A stretch of 64,000 nucleotides of DNA from Elusimicrobiota bacterium (GCA_041658405.1 JBBAAG010000007.1:1-64000); one strand, 5' to 3'. Shown: positions 49,901-57,512, counted from the first letter of the stretch. A program made the numbers and translations. Notes: generated from the letters alone by a model not told the origin.

Positions 49901-50259
49901 GTGTATTGCAGCTGGTATCCTGGCAGACTGACCGTCTTGGGACGTACCAGTTAAAGTATGCGGAACGCGGGAGTGATTTTGCAATAGCGTCAGTTGAGCC
50001 AAGAAAAGTGTTTACACCAAACGGTGATGGCTGGAATGATGAGTTCCGTATTAACGTTAATAATCCGCGGCAGGTGATAATCACAGGGAAAGTTTATGAT
50101 CTAAACAGCAGGTTCATCGCAACTTTTAACAATATCGGGGATACGCTTGTGTGGGACGGGCGGGATTCTGAGAACAAACCTATGATACCCGGGATTTATA
50201 TTTATCAGGTACAAGGGGAAGATAAGAATTTTAATGGGAGTATGGTAATTGCGAGATGA
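43954..50259 (+). CDS. Large secreted protein: seven-repeat propeller, 14 Fn3 domains, FlgD-like C-terminus
   Basis: 2101 residues from ATG 43954; a signal peptide occupies residues 1-26. Residues 35-370 contain seven repeats of the type PSLAIDSNGSPHISYYD...W, which fits a seven-bladed propeller of BNR/NHL style. Fourteen Fn3-type domains follow (about 380-1850), each opening with D-x-TPP and carrying a TYYFWVR/TYYYYI-type strand. A region of unknown type (1850-2010) precedes the C-terminal domain, which combines VFTPNGDGWNDEF with WDGRDSENKPMIPGIYIYQV, the pattern of gliding-motility-associated (CHU_C) and FlgD-Ig sorting domains. The next gene, overlapping by four bases, is a PorV-like barrel. 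Probable surface-displayed adhesion or carbohydrate-contact protein; no catalytic residues identified. Confidence 0.9.
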   Translation: MTYKKWFVLLFIVSVIFWWNGWVYSAGTWGYESIDIVAQTGQNTSIQLDSLGYPHIAYFYQSTQTGYYFIKYAKLTDDGWLTYAVDGSTNPASAYYCSLVLDSYDIPHVVYKDLTSNDIKYATFNSGIWIIDGSVDSTTNNVGDYPSLAIDSNGSPHISYYDATNKKLKYSYYNGAEWIPAVVDNDTGAGKYSSIAVDTNSYPCISYYDDVNTNLKVARWNGSAWQLNIVDGTGSNVGKSTSIKISSNTGNVYISYTDSGLGVGAADALKYAKWNGVIWSTYTLDAGLNMEQNEQYNATDIDVDADGHPHIICWNRDFNNFRYNYYDGAAWQKYGIENLTRPMGAYPSLALDSLGRAHLSGYDYSISTKTLMYLHNDETPPGAIDTLDGLNAKYEGQLLLRWNSTGDDGKINKILGGQYQVRYTTAPEVAWDNIPYSNRVTWSTTTAPGVQSYKIIENLESGVTYYLWIRVIDRVGNLSGLSNRATAWAQFDITPPAAVTSLAVDRAGCIEGEINLTWVSVGDSGYEGNVNGKYELKYSTQSWYDYDFAAYTVSLTTTGVVPGTVQMVKLKNLLPGTTYYFWVKTLDERQNMAPKSNKVSGWVQVDITPPKVVEALSLKIVEDYKSERTVVLGWTYPGDDGTTGSIVGGKYRIKYSSNPAVNWSRYEIDRATTVLSGAMGSQLISGLRNSTSYYFWVRVLDEHANSSDIPPCTTFYIYLDVTPPGVITNLYAESGSRSGSIMLRWTAPGDDDYENNINGGKYIIKYSSLSAATWNSGENYVLYVPTSVSQGMTVIYNLTGLTMNFMYYIRIVTLDERENTGSPPDTAVSALATADLIFPGSVTDLQALTGTEEGEVVLRWTAPGDDGTYGDLSAGYWRITCSTAPEGYLWTHNEYNLELATSAVLGEQQELRIRRLLKSGTTYYIRLWVGDDTPNWSYGSNISTALALSGEAPMGFDTLQALPGIDQNQVNLSWVFTGDDYYSNDLEFGWYEFKYSKSSTAAWYDAEYTMLITTSCVSGSSQKKVITGLEPKSTYYFWIRVADEGYNWSGISNRASSWAQFDDIPPSPVGSLVVTGLAAGSKILLSWTPPGDLDYQGVLIQRRAGYSPSAPIHNEVRYSTGVYQESFIIYIGTETSFVDTDVIDYTTYYYRVYSYDEVPNYGMTIGSSYSYDTIAPERVMGFGMIQNPQGNELMLSWSKNAADDVVAYKIFRSTDNDIFDLYTTVSATVTVYSDQRLIDGRMYHYYITAIDEAGNESMQSMIQGAAPQDTAAPEKVSNVIIERLALGYAFKISWSSSTAADFVEYTLWRSTDIVDTGLFRPVLSTPYTVYTDSGLTNGVTYYYIIRARDEVPNDSMPSDIIYDHPEKVVPPGDVSNFTVVKSSAGNTLVLTWINPGDIDFLKTSIVCSTQGYITNLFSGGIIYDGKRTDFVHTNLEDNVTYYYTAISYNTSFVYTDGVSTAAYPRDIMPPETVSGLKVTVIPTGRELRLEWSSSTARDFQEYKLYRSSNNLEFGVVAVSTINHFIDLSVFNRVTYYYYITAVDEVPNESMRTDTVYAVAYDTVPPQGVDWLSCTPMVVERSLKVEWQRGVDDMEGYWLCYNKTRVPRNPSDGMLLYIGTGTAYFMFDPGEEARYYFNVFVFDDSGNYSVGVSTSYYLANIFAPPKVQGPVLTINQNDGSLVWQHNTAWDMSYFRVYRSTDAADGYVMIGVVIDKVEFYDENIAEEVTQYYKISAVDTAGNESVFSDIVYGSPSLEPLPPLGLRVTSNDGRFIIAWENVTHNIDGSVISDLGRYKIYRSNSLKGHYTEIAAVSSGTLVFNTADSYQPGQSLYYYITAWDIWGNPSEKSLVIEVTFEINLLAVSDDNVAVLRLPKTMAEKLYKENNAYQQDMGIRVSKRLMDEVGLVLYSYDFIIFKQDGGKLENYIFNEKTSPARIDFSYTNNLRRVITIASSLGNSNSDVENWLSIFYNNGVEYVKLGSKLDRVLQLVSWQTDRLGTYQLKYAERGSDFAIASVEPRKVFTPNGDGWNDEFRINVNNPRQVIITGKVYDLNSRFIATFNNIGDTLVWDGRDSENKPMIPGIYIYQVQGEDKNFNGSMVIAR
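45085..49500 (+). repeat. Fourteen Fn3 domain repeats
   Basis: Fourteen successive units of about 90-110 codons. The first six share a GDDGxxxGxxxGxYxIKYS insertion in the loop after the first tryptophan strand; units 8, 9, 11, 13 and 14 instead have YKIFRSTD-type strands. Two sub-families therefore duplicated separately. Confidence 0.8.
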
Positions 50260-51647
50260 GGTTTAGAAACAGTAGTTTTATATTATTAATAACATTTAGT
50301 GTTTTAATAGCGGGTAAAATACTGGTGTACGCTGCGTTTGAGGATCCGTGCAGTAATGCGCGTGTACGCGCAATGGGGAATGCTTATAGCGCAGTAGGGG
50401 ATGATATTAATTCGTTGATGTTAAATCCTGCGGGGTTAGGGCAAATGCATCGTAAGGAAATAACGGTATTTTATGGGCAGTTGCATACAGGATTGACACA
50501 GTTGGGAAGTTCGATCGGGCATGGGATGGTAAGTTATGTACAGTATCTTGAAGATATAGGTACATACGGTGTTGGCTGGGCAAATTTGGGGTTAGCCGAT
50601 GCGTATCAGGAAAATACGGTTATACTTTCTTATGGCCGTAAGTTAGGGTCGTCGTTTTTTGCAGGTGCCTCATTAAAGTATTTACGGGTGGATTATGCAC
50701 AGGATGGTTATACGTTAAGGGATCCTGTGTTTAATAGTAACACAAGAATGGGTGCCGGGAATGTAGGGGTGGATCTCGGGATATTGTCCAGGATGGATAG
50801 TAATTTTAGTTTTGGTTTATCCTTGCTTGATGTTAACCAGCCGAATATCGGAATTATAGAAACTGTTGGCGTACCGTTGACTATACGTGGAGGTGTTTCG
50901 TACCGTAATATGATAATTACCGCATGTGCGGATGTCGTTGTTCGTCAGGGAAATTATCAGCTTAACGCAGGGTTCGAAAACTGGATTGGCAATAATTTTG
51001 CGGTACGTACCGGATTGGGGATTGGTAACCGTGATTACCGCGAGGTAAGCGCTGGGATCGGGTATATCACGTCGCTTATGTCGTTCGACTATGCGTTTAC
51101 TTATCCGCTAGCCGGTATACAGGGTGTTATGGGTACACATTTGTTGTCAGTAACTTTGAGTTTCGGGTACCGTTTACCTATAGAAGAACGGATAAAATAT
51201 CATTTTGGTATGGCGTCAGAGTATATCAAAAACCAGGAGTATGAACTTGCAATTGTTGAATACCGCAGGGTTTTACAGCTTGATCCGTGGAATAAAGTCG
51301 CGGAGGAAGGGATATCTTCAGCCCACGCTAAAATGCGTGAAAGTGAACAGTTCCTGAAGGAAGCGTTAGAGAAAGCGAGGCAGTCAGCTGAGGATGCTAC
51401 CCGTGCGGCGGAGGAAGCGCAGAGACAGGCGGAGCAAATGGGGAAGGTTAAAGTTTTGCAGGTGGAACGGCCTAGAGAAACAGATTCCGGGCCAAGGACG
51501 TATGTTGTCCGGCAAGGTGATACTTTGCAGTCAATAGCAGAAGAATTGTATAATAACCCGCAAAAGTGGATGGAGATATACGAATTGAATAAAGATAAGA
51601 TTATTAAGGGGAACATCACGCCCGGTGATGTTTTGATATTACCATAG
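50256..51647 (+). CDS. PorV/UPF0164-like outer-membrane barrel with coiled coil and LysM domain
   Basis: 463 residues; ATG overlaps the stop of the preceding surface-protein gene (ATGA), so the two are translationally coupled. Signal peptide about 1-27. Residues 30-310 carry the family signature NARVRAMGNAYSAVGDDINSLMLNPAGLGQ and alternating barrel strands. Residues 320-350 are TPR-like (EYELAIVEYRRVLQLDP), 355-395 a charged Ala/Glu helix, and 412-463 a LysM domain (YVVRQGDTLQSIAEELYNN, NITPGDVLILP) that should bind peptidoglycan from the periplasm. It is the second PorV-like gene in the window and again follows a protein with a FlgD-like C-terminus, so it is probably that protein's outer-membrane partner, here tied to the wall by LysM instead of long TPRs. 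Confidence 0.87.
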   Translation: MRFRNSSFILLITFSVLIAGKILVYAAFEDPCSNARVRAMGNAYSAVGDDINSLMLNPAGLGQMHRKEITVFYGQLHTGLTQLGSSIGHGMVSYVQYLEDIGTYGVGWANLGLADAYQENTVILSYGRKLGSSFFAGASLKYLRVDYAQDGYTLRDPVFNSNTRMGAGNVGVDLGILSRMDSNFSFGLSLLDVNQPNIGIIETVGVPLTIRGGVSYRNMIITACADVVVRQGNYQLNAGFENWIGNNFAVRTGLGIGNRDYREVSAGIGYITSLMSFDYAFTYPLAGIQGVMGTHLLSVTLSFGYRLPIEERIKYHFGMASEYIKNQEYELAIVEYRRVLQLDPWNKVAEEGISSAHAKMRESEQFLKEALEKARQSAEDATRAAEEAQRQAEQMGKVKVLQVERPRETDSGPRTYVVRQGDTLQSIAEELYNNPQKWMEIYELNKDKIIKGNITPGDVLILP

Positions 51648-51660
51648 AAATAGGATGTAA

Positions 51661-52842
51661 ATGGTTGATGATAAGGATTCTATAAACGCAAGGCAGGTTG
51701 AAAGATCTGAAAAACTTATTTCCGAATTACGGGAAGAACGTAAACGGCTGGAGATGCGTTTTATGCTCGATATACAGGAGAAAGATAGAGAAAACGCAAA
51801 ACTTAAGGGTGAACTTGCTTCTATCCGAATTCGTATGCTGGAAATGGAACACCAGTTAAAATATCTTGAAACACGGAAGTTGAGAACACAGGAGGAAGTA
51901 GAGCAGGAATTAAAAAAACTGGAAGAAGAAGTTATCAAACGTGAACGCCGGTGGTGGGAGTCTAAACTTTCTGAGATGGAACGTTTGGTAGAACAGAGGG
52001 TGGAATCAAAGGTGGTAGAGAAGGAGAAGGATGCGTTACGTTTTGAGGTACAGAAAAATGAACTTGAAAAGATTGTTAATGAATTGAATTCTCAGACACA
52101 GGCAATGGAAGCAAAAAATGTTGCAATTAAGGATGGTTTTGCGAAGCTTATCTATAAACGAAACGTTGAGACTGTAACACTGCTCCGCGACTATATGAAA
52201 GGGATAGAGCATAGGTTGCGCAATTTCCTGGGGGTTATACTTACTATTGGCCAGAGCGAGGTAAAAAGTGTACGTGAGAAGAAACATTCAGAACCATGGA
52301 AAACTGTTGTCCGGCAATCTGAAACTATCGCGGGTTTATTTTCTAACCTTGATAACATTCTGCCGAAAACAATCCCTGCATTCCGGGAGTGTAACCTCTC
52401 AAAAATAGTTGAGGATATAGTTAGGGATATGGAAGATAGTGTTAAGGATACCGGTATACGGGTATTCAAGCTCTACAACGCTGATGATTTGCCTCTTATC
52501 TGTGCAATACCTGAAATGATACGTAAACTTGTAGAAAATATTGTACTCAACGCTCGGGAGGCGATAGTTGATAATACCGGCGAACTTACGGTAATGATGA
52601 TGTATGTTAAACAAGAGGATGTTATTGTAATAAAAGTGATAGATTCCGGTGCGGGTATGCGTGATGTTGAGAATATGTTTCACCCGTTTTTTTCTACAAA
52701 ACAAAACAGGTTGGGGTTAGGTTTATTCATTGCAAAATGGGTGGTTGATCTTCATAATGGAGAGATTAAAGTTGAACTGAACAAAGAAAAAGGTACTACG
52801 GTAAGTGTTAGCCTGCCGGTTAAAGGGGTTAAGATTGGCTAA
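51661..52842 (+). CDS. Soluble coiled-coil sensor histidine kinase
   Basis: 393 residues, no signal or membrane helix. Residues 10-165 form a long coiled coil. The dimerisation/phosphoacceptor helix has GIEHRLRNFLGVI with the likely phosphorylated His. The ATP-binding domain has an N box (ENIVLNAREAI), a G1 box (DSGAGM), FHPFFSTK and a G2 box (GLGLFIAKW). It probably phosphorylates the response regulator whose gene overlaps its 3' end by eight bases. No input domain is recognisable, so the signal may be read by the coiled coil or a partner. It lies 13 bases after the PorV/LysM gene. Confidence 0.9.
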   Translation: MVDDKDSINARQVERSEKLISELREERKRLEMRFMLDIQEKDRENAKLKGELASIRIRMLEMEHQLKYLETRKLRTQEEVEQELKKLEEEVIKRERRWWESKLSEMERLVEQRVESKVVEKEKDALRFEVQKNELEKIVNELNSQTQAMEAKNVAIKDGFAKLIYKRNVETVTLLRDYMKGIEHRLRNFLGVILTIGQSEVKSVREKKHSEPWKTVVRQSETIAGLFSNLDNILPKTIPAFRECNLSKIVEDIVRDMEDSVKDTGIRVFKLYNADDLPLICAIPEMIRKLVENIVLNAREAIVDNTGELTVMMMYVKQEDVIVIKVIDSGAGMRDVENMFHPFFSTKQNRLGLGLFIAKWVVDLHNGEIKVELNKEKGTTVSVSLPVKGVKIG

Positions 52843-54154
52843 GATACTTATTATCGATGATGAGCCGGATTTTACGTGGTCAATCTCTAAACTGCTGCAA
52901 GCCGAAGGGTACCGCACACTTGTCGCGAATGATGGTATTGCAGGGTTGGAACTTGTAACTAAAGAACGGCCGGATCTTATCCTTTTGGATTTTCGTTTGC
53001 CAATAATGGATGGGGAACAGATACTCGAAAAAATACGTGAGAAAAACAAAACGGTGCCTGTAATCATGGTTACCGGATATCCGGATACTGAAACTGCGGT
53101 TAAACTACTGAAAAAAGGTGCGAGTGATTATATTAATAAACCGTTTGAGAATGCAAAACTGATAAAAATTGTGTACGATATTTTGAGAAAACCGCAGGAA
53201 TTGCCTAAGGAAGTGTCTGTTCCCAGGAGATTAGGGATATTTTTTTGGTTAACCTCACTGGTGTTTCTCCTCGCAGTATCATACTTTACGGTGTCTGTGA
53301 TGAACCAAAAAGAGAAGTTGTTTGTTTTTGATGTGAACACTACACACATTGCAGGTATGTTTTGGGAAACTACGGAGGATAATACCAGAAATGAACCCGG
53401 AGTTAGGGGATATCTTTGGCTGGCGGATTGGTATAACCAAAAAGTGTACCGCTACAAAGTTACATCCATCACTGAACGCATGGTATCTGCTAATGTTGAA
53501 ATTTATGAACTTCCCGGTGTGCATCCTGTTGGGTTGGTAGTGACACGTAATTCTTTGTGGATCTGTGATTCATGGTCAAAACGTGTTTTCCAGTACACCA
53601 TAAAACCTGTGTTTACTAAGATCAATGAGTATGTCCTGCCGGGATATAGTCCGACGGGGTTAGGGTTTGATGGTACAGATCTGTGGTCATGTGATACGTC
53701 AATGAGAGCATTATTCCGTCATAGGATTGATAGTGACCTTACGCTTATAGGTTCATACCGCAGCCCGGGTGAGATGCCTGTGGGGGTCGGATGGGACGGT
53801 GAAAACATATGGTCTGTTGATGCGGGAAATAGAAGAGTGTATATCCATGACGTAAATAAGCGTATGGCTATTATTAAAACCATCGGGCTGGAAAAAATAC
53901 CAATTATAATGCAGCCGATCTCCGGGTTTACAGTGTTTAATAACAGTGTATGGATAACTTATGAAAGTGTTGGTAAGTTATTTCAGTTAAAATATGATGT
54001 TAATTTGATACAGCAGTATATGAAGTTTGCATCACAATGGTGGGTGAGAAGTAATGTTTCATTCATAAAAATAATTGGTAATGATAAGAATACAAAACAA
54101 GGTAAGGTAACAGCTAATAAGAAGTTGAAGAAAAACAGAAACGGAAAGAAGTAG
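52835..54154 (+). CDS. Response regulator fused to a membrane helix and extracytoplasmic propeller
   Basis: 439 residues from TTG 52835, six bases after AAAGGGG; a GTG at 52805 would prepend ten non-family residues. Residues 1-120 are a complete receiver domain: IDDE, the phosphoacceptor LLDFRLP, MVTGY and the NKPF lysine. Residues 136-160 are a membrane helix. Residues 165-420 contain five W/Y-D-x-x-N repeats (YLWLADWYNQKVYRY, LWICDSWSKRVFQY, LWSCDTSMRALFRH, IWSVDAGNRRVYIH, VWITYESVGKLFQL), which suggest an NHL/YncE-like propeller outside the cytoplasm. A basic tail ends the protein. No DNA-binding or enzymatic output is present, so phosphorylation may signal outward across the membrane. The topology is unusual. 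Confidence 0.85.
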   Translation: MAKILIIDDEPDFTWSISKLLQAEGYRTLVANDGIAGLELVTKERPDLILLDFRLPIMDGEQILEKIREKNKTVPVIMVTGYPDTETAVKLLKKGASDYINKPFENAKLIKIVYDILRKPQELPKEVSVPRRLGIFFWLTSLVFLLAVSYFTVSVMNQKEKLFVFDVNTTHIAGMFWETTEDNTRNEPGVRGYLWLADWYNQKVYRYKVTSITERMVSANVEIYELPGVHPVGLVVTRNSLWICDSWSKRVFQYTIKPVFTKINEYVLPGYSPTGLGFDGTDLWSCDTSMRALFRHRIDSDLTLIGSYRSPGEMPVGVGWDGENIWSVDAGNRRVYIHDVNKRMAIIKTIGLEKIPIIMQPISGFTVFNNSVWITYESVGKLFQLKYDVNLIQQYMKFASQWWVRSNVSFIKIIGNDKNTKQGKVTANKKLKKNRNGKK

Positions 54155-54158
54155 GGTA

Positions 54159-54770
54159 GTGGAAATAAAGGGATACTACTTTATTACTGACACTGGATTG
54201 AGTAAAAAAGGTAATCTTGAGGATGTAACGGCAGCAGTTTGTGCCGGTGTCAGAGTCGTACAGTACCGCGAGAAGGGATTAACAAATTCCATAAAACTGG
54301 ATGAAGCGCGTAAACTGCAGAATATCTGCTCAGGGAAGTGTTTGTTTATTATCAACGACGATGTTGAACTAGCAGTTAAAATCGGTGCTGATGGTGTGCA
54401 TGTGGGTCAAATGGATATGATTTACAGCGAAGTTAGGGTGTTGATGGGTAAAAACAAAGTTGTTGGTGTTACCGTTCATAATCTTGAGGAAGCTGTTGCT
54501 GCTGAACTTGCAGGTGCTGATTATCTGGGAGTATCTCCTGTGTTTCCTACAACCACAAAAGTTGATGCCGGGAAGCCGGGTGGGGTTGAACTCGTAAGAT
54601 CTATCCGGCGGGTAGTTAAAGTTCCAATTGTTGCTATCGGCGGGATAAGTATTGGTAATGCCAGTGAAGTCATTGCTGCAGGTGCGGATGCGATATGCGC
54701 GATCTCGGCAGTGGTTGCTTCCAACGATGTTGCTGTGGAGATCATTAAGTTTCAAAGGTTGTTTAAATAA
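54159..54770 (+). CDS. thiE: Thiamine-phosphate synthase
   Basis: 203 residues from GTG 54159, four bases after the previous stop. It joins HMP-pyrophosphate and THZ-phosphate to make thiamine phosphate in the cytosol. The family motifs are all present: YYFITD, VVQYREKG, FIINDDVELA, GADGVHVGQ, GADYLGVSPVFPTTTK (diphosphate-binding), and PIVAIGGI with AGADAI near the end. Length is normal. It is the only thiamine gene in the window; no TPP riboswitch is seen, in keeping with its position at the end of the two-component unit. Confidence 0.95.
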   Translation: MEIKGYYFITDTGLSKKGNLEDVTAAVCAGVRVVQYREKGLTNSIKLDEARKLQNICSGKCLFIINDDVELAVKIGADGVHVGQMDMIYSEVRVLMGKNKVVGVTVHNLEEAVAAELAGADYLGVSPVFPTTTKVDAGKPGGVELVRSIRRVVKVPIVAIGGISIGNASEVIAAGADAICAISAVVASNDVAVEIIKFQRLFK

Positions 54771-54777
54771 CAACCTT
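54755..54777. terminator. Hairpin between convergent thiE and DUF2148 genes
   Basis: AAGGTTGTT (54755-54763) and AACAACCTT (54769-54777) form a nine-pair stem with loop TAAAT that contains the thiE stop codon. No T-run follows on either strand. Same arrangement as the hairpin at 34016-34039. Confidence 0.45.
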
Positions 54778-54778
54778 G

Positions 54779-55309
54779 TTATGCCCTGTCAAAAAAAATG
54801 TTTTTACCGGTTATAGATAAAGGTATGCCAAAGATAATCCCAGCATCGTCGCCAAGGAGTTTCATTTTTCTTGCAGCGTAACCGACGCTGTACATTACAC
54901 GATTATCTATGTGGTGTACCCCGGCAATCGCACAGGCTGATCCTATTGCCAGGCCAAGATCATGCGCGGCGTATATACACTGTGCACGGTGTTGCTTTGC
55001 TTGTTCGCAGGTAGGCCACCCGCAGAAACTGCAGTTAAGGTCATAATACGCAAATTTTGTTCCAAATAAAAGTAGTGCCATACATTTACGTATACCCTGT
55101 GCGTCGCGGGTCATTACTTTTACGCGGTTGGGTTCTTCTGCCGCGATTTGTTCCATAACCTTCGCAATTTGCTCTTTCTCCGTATCTTCAGTAATTATTG
55201 CGTATAACAGGTTATCCCGTCCCCGCGCTTTTGGTGCGGTACGCGCTGCCGCGCACATTAGTTCCGCTATGGTTGATGCTGCATTTTTTTCAATTCCGGA
55301 ATTTTTCAT
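54779..55309 (-). CDS. DUF2148 Cys-rich (ferredoxin-like) protein
   Basis: 176 residues. Central Cys motif NCSFCGWPTCEQA followed by a further Cys (HRAQCIYAAHD) gives four cysteines suited to an iron-sulfur cluster, plus GSACAIAGVHHIDNRVM, the DUF2148 signature; N-terminal GRDNLLYAIITE is also typical. Function is unknown; found mainly in anaerobes. It lies ten bases downstream of the PBP1A stop on the same strand and is probably co-transcribed with it, without a visible Shine-Dalgarno. Confidence 0.85.
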   Translation of the reverse strand: MKNSGIEKNAASTIAELMCAAARTAPKARGRDNLLYAIITEDTEKEQIAKVMEQIAAEEPNRVKVMTRDAQGIRKCMALLLFGTKFAYYDLNCSFCGWPTCEQAKQHRAQCIYAAHDLGLAIGSACAIAGVHHIDNRVMYSVGYAARKMKLLGDDAGIIFGIPLSITGKNIFFDRA

Positions 55310-55319
55310 AATTTGTTTT

Positions 55320-57440
55320 TTAAAACCCCAATTCTTGGTCTATTTCATCTTCTGCTGTTGTGCTCTGTAATAAGTCTGTATTTAATGAAAACATTTTTGG
55401 TTCCGTCCCGCGGAGGAAGGATTCAAGGTGCGCTTTTGGTGTATTTGGTAACGCGAGTAAGCCGGTCTTTGGGTCGACTTTCGCAAATACTATGCGGTCA
55501 GGTACCGTAAAGTTCTGGATCGGTTTATCTTTTAATACGTCTTTCATGAACTTTGTCCAAATCGGGCATGCGAGCTCACCGCCTGTCATCCCTGAACCTA
55601 ATGACCTGCAGTCGTCATAGCCCACCCAGATACCGCAGACAAGGTCCGGGGTGAATCCCACAAACCATGCGTCAGTATAATTGTTTGTGGTGCCAGTTTT
55701 TCCCGCAGCGGGGCGTTCAATATAATGCGCTTTGTATCCTGTCCCGCGGTCAATCACGCCTTTCAGCATGTTGCCTACAATAAAGGATGTTTGTGCGGAT
55801 AAAACTTCAGTTTCCATAGGTACGTTTTCTTCAAGTACGCGTCCGTCGTGGGTTTCAACTTTTGTAATACCGTACGGTTCCGCGCGGATACCGTGGTTGG
55901 CAATAACACCGAACGCGTTGGTTAGTTCAATCAGGGTTACTTCGTTGGTACCCAGTGCGATTGAAAGGTTTGCCTGTAGGTGGCTTTTTATCCCGAGTTT
56001 ACGCGCTGCCTGTACAACTTTCTGCGGGCTAATCTGGCGTGTAAGTTTTACGGCACTGACATTCAAAGATTGTTCCAATGCTTTTCTCACGGTAATTTTG
56101 CCGTAATATTTTCGTCTGTAATTTTTAGGCGACCACGGTTTCTGTAAATCTTTTGGTAAATTTTCAAGTAACGGGTTGATTGGTTCATCAACAACAGTAG
56201 TGGTGTCTTGTATAACAGTCATATCTAATGGTTCCCAGTCATGGCCGTTGAATTTGTAGGTTGCCGCTGAATCGTCGATTGTATCCGCAGGGGTGATGCC
56301 GTTTTCTATCGCTGCAGTGAAGACAAATAGTTTAAATGCCGATCCTGCTTGTCGCCGTGCCTGTGTTGCGCGGTTAAACTGTGATTTTTTGAATGAACGC
56401 CCGCCGATCATCGCACGGATTTGGCCTGTCACAGGGTCAATTACTACTAGGCTGCCTTGTACAGGTAAAGTTCCGGTACCGTGAGTGACTTCATATTCTA
56501 AAAGTTTTTCTTCCATAACAGTTTCCGCAAGCATCTGTGCTTCAAGATTGAGAGTGGTATATACCTTTAAGCCGCCGCGGTTTATCATATCAGTACCGTA
56601 CCGTTCATCAAGTTGCTGGCGGAGGTATTCAATAAAGTATGCGCCGATACCGCCTGTTTTACCGAGGTTGACTGTTTGAATGGGGTAAGCTTTGGAATCT
56701 TCCAGCATTTTTTTGTCTATCAAGTTCAGGGTTTTCATTCGGTAAAGAACGGTCTCCCGTCGTTTTGTTGCGCGGTCGACGCTGCTAAACGGTGAATAAC
56801 TTCCCGGCCTGCGGATTAAGCCCGCAAGTAATGCGCATTCCGCAAGGTTTAATGATTGTACGGGTTTACCAAAGTATGCACGTGAGGCGGATTCCACGCC
56901 GTAGGAGTTAGCGCCAAAGTATATTTGGTTAAGGTACATCTCAAGGATTTCTTGTTTTGTAAAAGCGATTTCCAGCCGTATTGCAAGGAAAAGTTCTTTG
57001 ATTTTACGTGTCATTGTGCGTTTGTGGGTAAGAAACATAACTTTTGCGAGTTGCTGTGTTATAGTTGACCCTCCTTGGCCAACTCGTCCGGATATTATGT
57101 TTAAGACTGCTGACTTAATAATTCTTGAAAAATTTAAGCCCCAGTGTTTATAAAACAAATGGTCTTCTGTTGCAATAACTGCGTTTTGTAAATCTACAGG
57201 GATTTCGCTTAAAGGTACGTATACTCTGTGTTCAATGTATAACTCGCTGATAATTTTGTTGTTAACATCATAAAACCGGGTTGTGAGGTTAGGGTTGTAC
57301 TGTTGCATGTTTTCTATCGGAGGAAGTTCAGAGATTAAGTGCCGCAGAAATATGCCTGTTAGTATCATCAATATCAGTATTGATGAATAGATGATACGCG
57401 CATATTTTGATGGCTTACTGCTCCTGCTGTTATTGTTCAT
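55320..57440 (-). CDS. mrcA: Bifunctional penicillin-binding protein 1A
   Basis: 706 residues. A membrane anchor (about 14-34) is followed by a GT51 glycosyltransferase domain with ATEDHLFYKHWG (catalytic Glu), QGGSTITQQLAK and KIKELFLAIRLE, then a transpeptidase domain with RRQAGSAFKLF (SxxK nucleophile Ser), SLNVSAV (SxN) and GKTGTTNN (KTG). It polymerises and crosslinks peptidoglycan in the periplasm. All catalytic motifs are intact and the length is normal. The C-terminus is a short acidic tail. Divergent from yggS-murC. Confidence 0.95.
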   Translation of the reverse strand: MNNNSRSSKPSKYARIIYSSILILMILTGIFLRHLISELPPIENMQQYNPNLTTRFYDVNNKIISELYIEHRVYVPLSEIPVDLQNAVIATEDHLFYKHWGLNFSRIIKSAVLNIISGRVGQGGSTITQQLAKVMFLTHKRTMTRKIKELFLAIRLEIAFTKQEILEMYLNQIYFGANSYGVESASRAYFGKPVQSLNLAECALLAGLIRRPGSYSPFSSVDRATKRRETVLYRMKTLNLIDKKMLEDSKAYPIQTVNLGKTGGIGAYFIEYLRQQLDERYGTDMINRGGLKVYTTLNLEAQMLAETVMEEKLLEYEVTHGTGTLPVQGSLVVIDPVTGQIRAMIGGRSFKKSQFNRATQARRQAGSAFKLFVFTAAIENGITPADTIDDSAATYKFNGHDWEPLDMTVIQDTTTVVDEPINPLLENLPKDLQKPWSPKNYRRKYYGKITVRKALEQSLNVSAVKLTRQISPQKVVQAARKLGIKSHLQANLSIALGTNEVTLIELTNAFGVIANHGIRAEPYGITKVETHDGRVLEENVPMETEVLSAQTSFIVGNMLKGVIDRGTGYKAHYIERPAAGKTGTTNNYTDAWFVGFTPDLVCGIWVGYDDCRSLGSGMTGGELACPIWTKFMKDVLKDKPIQNFTVPDRIVFAKVDPKTGLLALPNTPKAHLESFLRGTEPKMFSLNTDLLQSTTAEDEIDQELGF

Positions 57441-57494
57441 AAACAGTTATATTATCATATTATTGAAAAATAGTTTAGTAAAGAAAAATTGTTG

Positions 57495-57500
57495 TATAAT
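57495..57500 (+). promoter_or_regulatory. -10 hexamer upstream of yggS
   Basis: Consensus TATAAT ends 12 bases before ATG 57513; no convincing -35 or Shine-Dalgarno is seen. As at 43938, this would give a transcript with little or no leader. Confidence 0.35.
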
Positions 57501-57512
57501 AATTGTTTAATA

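Noticed and set aside
2..51647. A Bacteroidota-type T9SS locus
   Set aside because: Only PorV-like barrels and FlgD/CHU_C-like C-termini are present; no SprA, PorK-N or GldKLMN-type genes are seen in the window.
54159..54180. TPP riboswitch before thiE
   Set aside because: Only four bases separate thiE from the preceding gene and no THI-box sequence is visible.
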